DNA from: Microstegium vimineum | Taxonomy: Eukaryota; Streptophyta; Magnoliopsida; Poales; Poaceae | Assembly (NCBI GenBank): GCA_022036555.1 | Contig: CM039140.1 | Location: forward strand, 2,710,785 to 2,774,784 | Reading direction: 5' to 3' | DNA: 64,000 nt | Part shown: one piece after another, positions 20,780 to 30,160 of the stretch | How the letters are laid out: each line of letters opens with the position of its first letter | Position numbering within the stretch: position 1 is the stretch's first letter | Program-made: the position numbers and the translations under genes | The notes under the pieces: generated by a model | What the model saw: the letters and a program-made list of their open reading frames with translations, nothing else | Databases searched by the model: none | Told to the model about the DNA's origin: nothing

Positions 20780-22239
20780 TCTATCTATATATCTCTTATA
20801 AAGATAAACCCCACTAGCTATTTCTCTTGCCATGTAAAGTGACCACATCAACCTCCACTCAACATCCCAATAACACATTCTATCTCGCCATGCAAATTAT
20901 CCACGTCATCATGCACTAACACACCTAACTAACACATGTCATTATGATTTATTCAAGCTATTCACATTGGTAAGCCACATCATTTGCTAACATATATTTA
21001 GTTGTCTACATCATAATGCTAAAAATCATCCACTAACATATATTATGATATTTATTCAGTTATATTAGTAAATATAAGTAGTATAATTTCACCAGTAATT
21101 CCCGCAGCAACGCGTGGAGTTTTCTCTTAGTATTCCCTATCTTGGATGACCCCCAACCTAGCAGCTAGGAACCAAACACACCAAAAATCAGGTTGAACCT
21201 GCTTCGACCCATTCAGACCTCCCGTCCAAAAACATAATAAAAAAATTTATACAAGTTGTACCTACATATTACCAACATCATAGAGATGTATAGTCCTAAT
21301 TTTCAGTTAATCCAACCTAATTCCTCTTGACTACCTGTAGCAACGCACGGAGAATCCTTCTAGTTTTATAATTTAACATGATGAGAAGTAAAAGATGCAA
21401 TTTTTATCTATATACTAAATCAGTATTAACATCAAAATCTCATGACATGAAAAGTGTCTATATCAGCATGCACTAGAACATCTCACTATACCTTGAATGT
21501 AGATAATTAAATTTATTTTAGTAAATGAAGTGGTTTGTTAATTTGAATACTTTGAATGAAAACATTATGACATTAGGTAGTGGATGCTGATGCGGCCATT
21601 TTGCATGGAGGTATAGTGAGATGTTCTAGTGCATGCTGATATAGACACTTTTCATGTCATGAGATTTTGATGTTAATACTGATTTAGTATATAGATAAAA
21701 ATTGCATCTTTTACTTCTCATCATGTTAAATTATAAAACTAAGGATTCTCCGTGCGTTGCTACAGGTAGTCAAGAGGAATTAGGTTGGATTAACTGAAAA
21801 TTAGGACTATACATCTCTATGATGAAGCAGGTTCAACCTGATTTTTGGTGTGTTTGGTTCCTAGCTGCTAGGTTGGGGGTCATCCAAGATAGGGAATACT
21901 AAGAGAAAACTCCATGCGTTGCTGCGGGAATTACTGGTGAAATTATACTACTTATAATTACTAATATAACTGAATAAATATCATAATATATGTTAGTGGA
22001 TGATTTTTAGCATTATGATGTAGACAACTAAATATATCTTAGCAAATGATGTGGCTTACCAATGTGAATAGCTTGAATAAATCATAATGACATGTGTTAG
22101 TGCATGATGTGGATAATTTGCATGACGAGATAGAATGTGGTATTGGGATGTTGAGTGGAGGCTGATGTGGACACTTTGCATGGCAAGAGAAATAGCTAGT
22201 GGGGTTTATCTTTATAAGAGATATAGATAGAGATATAGA
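20780..22239. mobile_element. Inverted dimer of nested Helitrons (1.46-kb palindrome)
   Basis: The left arm (20780-21492) is repeated in reverse at 21607-22239 around a 114-bp spacer. Each outer end starts TCTAT...CTCTTATAAAGATAAACC, a Helitron-type 5' terminus. Inside each arm are Helitron-like 3' ends: a GC hairpin (CCCGCAGCAACGCGTGG) leading to CTTAG, and a second (GCAACGCACGGAGAATCCTT) leading to CTAG or TTAG before T. The arrangement is one Helitron inside another. The right arm lacks about 80 bp present in the left arm and in the single copy at 31588-32481. There is no RepHel coding, so it is non-autonomous. Confidence 0.75.
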
Positions 22240-23107
22240 TTCCCTGTAGATGCAGGTCGACCCTATCCGTCGAAATCGAGCGACAGGGTCCGATCCCCTT
22301 TGTCGAGCGAGCAGGAAGCTGTGGGTGGGCAGCGTGGAGCGGACTCGGCATGCGGGGCCAAGCTAGAGCGTCAACATGGGGATGAGCAGGGCCGGCAGAG
22401 TGGAGCCGAGCCGGTGGCCTAGGTGACAGGATCTCAACCCGCTTTATGTTTCTAGAACCAAACAAAAAACAAGGGTGAACCTGACCAAGACAACCAAACA
22501 AAAAATGGGTTCGACCCAACCAATGTTTTCTGGTCGGCTGGTCGTTCCTGGTCGACCTGGGACCGACCAGGCGATTAATCGTGATTAATCGTCGACCAGG
22601 TCGATTAATCGACCCCTGGTTGTCTCCTGGTCGTCCAGGATATATCTGCTGGTCGACCTATATATATACCTCTTTATATATAATTATATATATATAGTTA
22701 TATACACTATATTATACTTATACAGTATAACAGTATAAACAATAAAGGAAGCATCTAGAGTTCAAGACTGCAAATCTGCAATGCATTAGTGTTCAGCTGG
22801 TGATTGGTGACTTACTGACTTACTTGTGGGAGTTGTTTTCTTCTCTTTTCTGCAATATCCAAAGGTCCATATTCTTGTCCATCCTTTGCTGACTTGCTGC
22901 TGAAAGTCTAGAACAGCCTTGATCTTGACACAACCTTAACAGCAGCACTGCTGCACAGCAGTAGAAAGTAGAAACTAATAGTCTAACACAGCCAACACAG
23001 CCATTACATAACCAAAGTCCAAACCAGTTCAGCATTACAGATAAGCTAAAGTGTTTAATAATCAACACAAAGTCACAAACATTGACATTTATTCGAAGAA
23101 AAGTAGG
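22240..23107. other. Flank and subterminal repeats of the hAT element
   Basis: 22515-22665 is crowded with short motifs in both orientations (GGTCGACCAGG, GATTAATCG, TGGTCGTCC), the sort of subterminal array hAT transposases bind. AT-rich TATATA sequence follows at 22655-22720. 22240-22510 is unassigned. 22800-23107 should be the 3' flank of the transposase gene; no TIR or target duplication could be fixed. Confidence 0.45.
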
Positions 23108-25170
23108 CAACTAGCCATCTAATCAAGCAATTCATCATTGAAATGGAAGCCTCCATCTCCATCTTCAGTGTCATCCTTACTAGGATTCCACTATTAGTTC
23201 ATTGCTGATTGCTTTCAGAAAAGAGGAAAGAACATATTAGAGTACTTACTAGGATTTTTTCTATCTCTGTCTCTTATTGCTCCTTGCTTTGAGAAGGATT
23301 CGCCTTCAGCCCTCTCATAGTCATCTGCCTGTTTGCTTATCTTGTTCTGCTCCTCCTCATCACTCACCATCTTCCACATAACTTGATTAAACATGATCCT
23401 CAGCCTTGTGGCTTGTCTCATGTCTTTTTCCCTTATGGCAAAGAATTTGCTTGGATTTAAGTATAGGGCTGCTCCATACAGCTGCTGCTCCATTTGTTTT
23501 TCCCATCTACTATCATAGTATTTTAGTACCTCCTTGAGTAAATCTGGCTTGTGTTTCAAAGAGTCCTTGATTGTGGCCTTTGCAACATCCATGGCTGCCA
23601 TAATCTCAGGAGTTGCTGGTGTCTCATCTCCATCTACTATCCTCAAAGCAACAAGAAGTGGCTGTGAAGCTCTTAGGCATAATTCCACTTTGCTCCAAAA
23701 TGCCGCTGAAAGTATAATGTTCTCAACACGTCGACCTTCTTGAGTGCTAGAGAAAGAAAGAGCATGCCATTCTTCACATACCACTAAACCCCTCAATGCA
23801 CGACTATGCTTATGCAAGCTTGCCAATGTGAGAAATGAAGTGGCAAAACGAGTTACACCTGCCCTCACAAGATCTCCTCCAATCTTATCTCTCATTAGAT
23901 CTAAAACCCGACCATGCTTATACAAAAATCTGGTCACCTTCTTTGCCATGTTAATGCAATTGCTGAATTCTTGGATCTTCCCAATGTCCTCCAGCAACAA
24001 ATCCAAGCAATGGGCTGCACATGGTGTCCAAAAAAGGTCACTGACAATCTGCACCACATGTTCCCTCCCAACCTTATCAATCTGCTTCTCCAACAAATCA
24101 GCCAACATAGGTGCATTTGCTATCTCACTTGAAGCATCAACAGACCCTAGAAAGAAAGTCCCTGCTGGACTGTTAGCAAGGAAATTGATGAGATGGCGGT
24201 GGCTTGTGTCAGTCCACCCATCAGACATTATGCTGCAACCATATTCCTTCCAAGCCTCCTCATGCTTCTTCCTCAACTTTGATGTTCTAGTTACAGCTTT
24301 TTCAAGCAGTGGATTCCTAATCTCATGATATGATGGTGAGCGGTACCCAGGACCATATTGACCAATTGACTCAAGCATAATTTCCCAGCTTCTTGAATTA
24401 ATGACATTCAATGCAAGGCGATTCTCATAAAAGAAATCTGCAACATGACCATCAACAATTATTTTGGCCTCCTTACTCTTCTTTGTGCAGTGCTCAAGTG
24501 TAGGCTGACTTTGCTTGGACTTGTGCCTCTCTGCAACTACTTCCTCTGGTGACTTGGACAGCATGGAACTCACTGACCTAGAATATTTTTGAGTTTGTGG
24601 TTTTGATGTACCAGTAACAGTGAAAGAAGTGATGGCAGCCTGAGAAATCTTCTTCCTGACTTGCTTACCTTTTGTTCCAGAACTTGGTACTAGTACAGGA
24701 TCTGATTCTTCTGCAGCAGCAACATCTTGTTCCTCTTCATCTTCAACTTGTGCAGGCCTCTCTACAAGAACAGTCCTTGAATTCTTTTTGATGTAAGCCA
24801 ACATTTCCTTCTTCACTACTTCTGGAGAACTAGGACAGCCAATAGCATCTCCATAACCCCCAGCAAGGTGCTGCTTGAATCTACTTATGCCCGAAGGGAC
24901 TGTCTTCCTGCAAAATATGCATGTCACAAAGTCTTTCTTGCTTGGATCTTCCCACCACCCATACTTCCATCCCGGATCTTGTGATTTTGCCTTCCTCTTT
25001 TTCTCAACAGCTTGGGCAGCAAGATCTGGAGGTAGTTTTGCTATAGCCCTCTCGACTATGGAAGCAATATCTTGAGCAGATGAGGCAGCATCTGATGCAA
25101 CATAGTCTGGCATTATCACTTCCACATTTGTACATCCTCGGTCCACATCTGCAGAAGCACAGAGGAACAT
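23108..25170 (-). pseudogene. hAT-family transposase, internally deleted
   Basis: An open minus-strand frame of 651 codons (23215-25170) encodes a hAT transposase. A BED zinc finger lies at about 64-112 (GWKYGWWEDPSKKDFVTCIFC...HLAGGYGDAIGC), followed by a DUF659 domain with SIMSDGWTD at about 316-324 and FWTPCAAHCLDLLLEDIGK. The true start may be Met20 (25113). Two losses are visible. VSD runs straight into LFWTPCAAHCLD, missing the stretch that usually follows in this family (the D-N-x-x-N region). The frame also ends after the SNMFFPLF region, so the C-terminal hAT dimerisation domain is absent. The typical acidic C-terminal tail (DDTEDGDGGFHFNDELLD) is still readable at about 23118-23180, showing that a middle block was deleted. 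It is unlikely to be active. Confidence 0.85.
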
Positions 25171-25566
25171 GGCCTGACTGGAAGTAAAGATATGCTCTTT
25201 GTATAAGAGATGCTTTCATCACACTATGCCTTTGTAGGTTTCGCTATCACATTGCATTTAAAGCAAAGTTGGCTCTTTGAAACCATTGGATGTCTAAAAT
25301 GCCTCACGTTTTTATACATACGAGTATCCAACAGCAAGAAGTAGAGCTTGACGGAGGGCATGCTGCGTGCCCAATGAAAACCACTAAATCATTGATGTTA
25401 TGCAAAACTCTGGTTCCAGAAGTGACCCTATGAAATTTAGCTAAAAGATAATTAACTAGAACTTCTTGGTTACAGTTACAAAAAAGAAAAGACATGTTTG
25501 TGGATCCTGACATATGATGTATGACATCTCCCCCTTGGCTATGGTTAGGAGAAAACAGGCATATGG
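25171..25566. other. Junction between hAT and the next gene
   Basis: Short coding-like stretches occur in several plus-strand frames (for example around 25270-25430 and 25530-25566) but are broken by stops. They are probably decayed upstream exons of the gene that starts to read cleanly at 25567. The missing right end of the hAT element should also lie here. Confidence 0.35.
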
Positions 25567-28500
25567 CTTGCTGAAAATGATTTAGTTGTGTTGAGCTATC
25601 ATGACGCATGGATACATGAGCTACCTGGAATTTTGCTACAATCAATTGATAAAGCCCCTTTGGTTACAAAGGTATAGCTTTTATTATCCACTCAGAATTA
25701 TTACGCTTGAGTGATATGGGGTTTGTATACTTTGAGCATCTAACCCTTGTCGCTTGTCTACTTTATGGCTTGTGGATTATTTTAGGTTGTTTTGGAGCTT
25801 ATTCTAAGAATTGGACAATACTTCCCCACAATGGACTGTGGAAGCCTGCGCCCCTTCATAAAGTTATTTGGTGTTGAATGTAATTACTACTCAGCGATCA
25901 TCTTATCCGGTTTATTTATATTTATCATTCTTTCTTGTTTTGAGCGAATGTCTTTTCTTGACAGCATTACCAGGAACTATGGATCTTGGCCCTTTTGTTA
26001 AACTTCCTCGCGATTGCCAAGAACTTGCCATTTCATGCCTTTATTATTTCCCCAGTCTGCTCCCTGACATCATTGGGCCATTGGCCTCATGTTGCTTAAG
26101 TAAGCTATTTTGCTTAAATAGTCGCTACTTGATTTTGTAGCACTATAGTTGATTTTCATGTTATAAATTCTGGGTACTCCATATAACCTATGAAATTCAG
26201 GTGATGCGCTGGAGTCCCTCATACTGTTCAGGATCATTGAGGTCCTACAGTCAACATACAAGGCTGGTAGTTTACATATAACAGAGCAACTCAGTTTCTT
26301 ATTGCTGCTAATGGCAAGATTTAGAGTTCATCCTGGTACCGAACATTCTTTGCATTTATTGCTGTCTGCTAGTGAAATTCAGATGCTTCTCTTAATGGAT
26401 TGATGATTATTTTATATGAACTTAATACGCTTCTTCAATAATTCTGATGTTGTTTTACCTGGGCCCTTTTTTCCCCTCTGACAGCTTATATATTACTTTG
26501 TTAAATTAAACTAGGGGAGTTAGTTACACCGGAGGGTTCTAGCAAGTTGTCAAATTGGGATACTTTCAAGTTGTTGAATCGCCTAATATTGACTTCCCTA
26601 TCTGAAATGGGTGATGGCTCACTGGTCCTTGAATTGATATGGAATAATTTATCTACTGCAATTGTGAGTTTTTCTAAGCTGTGCTTCATTTTATGTCTTA
26701 TCACAATAACCATTAAACTTGTAAGAAAGGTAGGATGCGTATAATGTGGTCGTTGTATTGCAATGGGCCTCATGGGCTGATTATATAGATTACATAGGAC
26801 TAACACCCCTCATGGGTAGACGATGTGGTACTAATCCTATTACTCTAACATCCCCCCACAATCGTAGCGACAGCAACATGAACGGTCAGACAGGAGAACA
26901 ATGGAGATATATCCCCCCGCAGTTGGAACGCCGTGCGTAAGCTTTGACTGGAGACTCATGCAGATGATAGCCCTTTAGTGCCGAAATAGCCGAGGTCGAG
27001 GTGGACGTGGTCGAAGCCATGAAGGAGGCGCGGGTCCGAAGTGTCGTCGAGGCGCTCGAGTATAACTCAGCAGCTTCTTGACGAGGACAGCAGCAGGACG
27101 GTTGCGGCGGACGGCGATGGTAGACGGCGCGGTTTTGCGACTTAGGTCACGCTCAGGGGTGGCGACGGCGCAGGTTGCAACAAAAGTCACGCTCAGAGCA
27201 GGGGTGGCGACTTCGTCTTCCTTCAGAGGATCCGCGGCGGTGTCCGCGCGAGAACGGCTGGAGGCGCGGAGGCGGATCGAGCGCCTGCTTGACAAGGACC
27301 GGCGGCGAGTGGCGCCACCGCCAGCGCCTGAACAGGCGGTGACACCGGTAAGGGTGGCTTGATCACGAGCGTCATTGCTGCAGCCTGGAGGGCGCAGCAA
27401 CGACCTCGTCCTTCGGGAGTGTCGACGATGAACGGCAGGGCGACGCAAACCGATCTCTGATCGGGAAAAAACAAAACAACTAAAACAGCAGCAGCAGACG
27501 AACCAGGGTACAATCTCGGGTGCCTCCTAGCAATTCCCAGCCCCTCTCCTTCCTTGTCTCTTCCCTGTTGTGGTCAACAGCCACAGGAGAAAGAAAAGAG
27601 GAGAGGCAGAGGGAAACCAGAGGGAGGACGGCGACGCAGGCGGCGGCGTGGATCCCTGCGCGGAGGCGGCGCGGAGGCGGCGGCGCCCTACATCCGAGGT
27701 GGCGGCCCCCCACGGCCACGGGCTCCCGCACGGAGGTGACGTCCCCCACGGTTGTCCGCCACGGGCTCCCGAGAAGGCCGATGAGGAAGGCAGCCTGACG
27801 ACGACGGCGGTAACAACGGCGGCGGCGTGGAGTGGTAGGTCTGCTGCTCCTTGACCACGACGGCGTGGCGGATCAGAGGGATCCGCGGCACATCCTAGGA
27901 GGCGCTGCCCCCGGTGGAGATCGATCTCCCCGGGGGCAGCGCGATGGCGGCGGCAGCGGAAGCCTAGTTAGGTCACAGGATCGTGACCCTCGGATACCAT
28001 GTAAGAAAGGTAGGATGCGTATAATGTGGTCTTTGTATTGCAATGGGCCTCATGGGCTGATTATATAGATTACATAGGACTAACAACCCTCATGGGTAGA
28101 CGATGTGGTACTAATCCTATTACTCTAACAAAACTCACATGTCATTTGCCTTATTGCAGGCTCAAAAACCATCGTTGCATAACTTGAATGGCTTGTTTAG
28201 AATTATTGTTACACTTGATGCAGGAACTAGTAAGCTTATGAATGGAGATGTTGTAAAGCTTATAGCTGGTTACTTGGTTGATGCTTCTTTGGTGCGTACT
28301 TTTTCCAATTTTAGAGCTCTGATACTACTTGGGTGATTTGATACATTGTTTTCCATTACTTTGCTCTAACTAATCTTGAGGGGAATAGGAAGTCATAGCA
28401 GTTTGTTTAAAATTCAAAAGAGTGGTTAAGTTTGTAAAGCTTATAGCTGGTTACTTGGTTGATGCTTCCTTGGTGCGTACTTTTTCCAATTTTAAGAGCT

Positions 28501-29897
28501 CTGATACTCATACTTGGGTGATTTGATACATTGTTTTCCATTACTTTGCTCTAACTAATCTTGAGGGGAATAGGAAGGCATAGCAGTTTGTTTAAAATTC
28601 AAAAGAGTGGTTAAGTTAGCACGGGGAAATAGCATTTTTCTCAAAATTCCAAAGGGATTTGATACAATTTTTCCCCATTATTTTGTTCTAAATAATCTTC
28701 AGTTGAACAGGGAGGCATAGTATTTTGTTGAATATTGAAAAGGGTTGGGGAGTTGGCACAGGAGTATTGTATTCAAAATTCCTAAAGGGTGATAGTACAT
28801 ACTTTGTAGTAAGATCGGAACAATCGCATTGAATCGTGTATATTGGCCAACACTTGCATTATCTGATAAAGTTTGAGGATATGGTACATTGGATATGATT
28901 CATAAAAACATCACTCTTTTATTTAACTGAACTGGCTGCAGATGTTCACAGTTCCTTGGATGGTTTTCTTACTGTACATGTCTGGTTCTGAATAGGAATA
29001 TATCTCACCCCCCTGAATATGTTTTATCTGTAGGATCTGTCTAAAACCATTGAATTTGGTTTTCTACCCGACAAGACAAGACTATTTCAGTACTTTATCA
29101 AGCCATGTACTATCATGTTTGACAAGAATGACAAGGTTCTTTGCAGCACATTGGAGATGCTCAAGTCTTTTGTAACAGGAGATGATCATCTGTTTTCATC
29201 TGTCTCCAAATTAAACTACCCAGGAGAGCTGTCATGTCGAGTTTGTGTTGTCACAACCATACTCATTTTCCTATGCAATGACCAGAAACTCCATAGGAAT
29301 CTTTCTCTTGGCAAATCGGTTATTAAAGGCATCCTGGAATATATAAGGCATCAGCTGGTAAGTGATGGCTAGCAATTTTTTTTTCTCTCGAACAAAGTGA
29401 TGGTTAGCAATTACAGAAATGGTTTTGTTTAATTGTCATATTGATTAATAAATTTAAATTTCCTAGCCATAAAATTGTTTTTTTGTTTAAAAAGGAGGGC
29501 CAAGATCCTAAACTTTGTTGATGAGTGTATCCCAAAAAAAAGGAGGGAACTCCCAACAGAAATGGTTTTGCTTGTTGATGTCCCAAATAATTACGGATTT
29601 CATAGCCTAAAAAAACTGTTTGACTTGTGCTAAGGTTAATCAGTTTCTTGATATTTAACATGCTCAAATGTAGTTGTGGGAGTTTGGGATATATACTACT
29701 GTTCAAAGTTCATGCAGACTTGTTCTTCTATTTGTTTCACATTATGTCGATTCCTGCTGCAGGATTCTAGTATGCCTGATGTAACACATGTAGAAAAACA
29801 AAAGTTAAAATCTGCTTTCGAGCAACCCAAGACCAAAGCATTGCAGTTGAATTGCTGGGCTTCAAGTGAGCTGGAGGGGCTTTCAAGTGCTACGTGA
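25567..29897 (+). CDS. Multi-exon helical-repeat-like protein, 3' part
   Basis: I do not recognise this gene with confidence. Eight exons join in phase with GT-AG borders: about 25567-25671, 25786-25870, 25965-26099, 26201-26335, 26515-26663, 28160-28291, 29034-29357 and 29763-29897, ending in TGA. From exon 2 on they encode 364 residues. The product is rich in Leu/Ile amphipathic stretches (ESLILFRIIEVLQSTYKAG, LLNRLILTSLSEMGDGSLV), like ARM/HEAT helical repeats. It has no catalytic motif and a basic C-terminus. A TEX10/IPI1-like ribosome-biogenesis ARM protein is one hypothesis only. The 5' exons are missing or broken next to the hAT remnant, so the copy may be a truncated, non-functional gene. 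Intron 5 holds a miniature LTR element, and part of exon 6 with its donor is tandemly duplicated downstream. Confidence 0.7.
26720..28130 (-). mobile_element. Miniature LTR retrotransposon (TRIM-like) in an intron
   Basis: Two 131-bp LTRs (26720-26850 and 28000-28130) start TGTAAGAAAGG and end ACTCTAACA, differing at only a few bases. The 5-bp target duplication AAACT flanks them (26715-26719, 28131-28135). A primer-site-like ATGGTATCC lies just inside the right LTR and a purine tract (GTGGGGGGA) just inside the left one, both on the minus strand. The 1,149-bp interior is GC-rich and has no gag or pol. The size (1,411 bp) fits a TRIM or a small non-autonomous element. Confidence 0.88.
28251..28615 (+). 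repeat. 181-bp tandem duplication spanning an exon end
   Basis: Copy 1 (28251-28431) covers the last 41 bases of the sixth listed exon, its donor (TTTGGTGCGT) and the start of the intron. Copy 2 (28432-28615) repeats all of this with about 95% identity but without an acceptor of its own. Confidence 0.85.
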
Positions 29898-30160
29898 TGT
29901 AAAGTGACATTTTTTTCGGTCACTATATGATGTTGCGAAGAGGTGTTGCGCGCTGGAGTCCGAGCGCGCCCAGGTTGGGAATAGACGGCCCATTACAATG
30001 CTTTACCCAGATCTGCCTATGCTAGTGCTAGTTATAAATCCAAATTCCCCTAAAAAAACAGTTAAATATACAAAGCCCCCGGTCGGACAAGCGGCGGCTA
30101 GGGTTTTTTCTATCCTCAGATCTACAGATCTGCAGCAACAAAAGGGTTGAATCTCCAGCA
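29898..30160. promoter_or_regulatory. Promoter region of the Ala/Arg-rich gene
   Basis: Lies between the end of the helical-repeat gene and the next ATG. Possible TATA-like sequences are TTATAAATCC at 30031 and TTAAATATAC at 30061. AGATCTACAGATCTGCAG at 30118-30135 is a short palindromic phrase. Confidence 0.35.

Noticed and set aside
20780..22239. Palindrome read as a microRNA precursor
   Set aside because: The arms are hundreds of bases long and made of Helitron sequence; a siRNA-type hairpin is possible, but no miRNA-sized stem stands out.
25304..25645. 113-codon minus-strand frame
   Set aside because: Opposite to decayed plus-strand exons of the helical-repeat gene, whose last exon piece here joins in phase to the next one; the minus frame has no domain.
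27078..27891. Frames inside the TRIM-like element
   Set aside because: Overlapping Arg/Ala-rich frames on both strands in GC-rich sequence; none resembles gag or pol.
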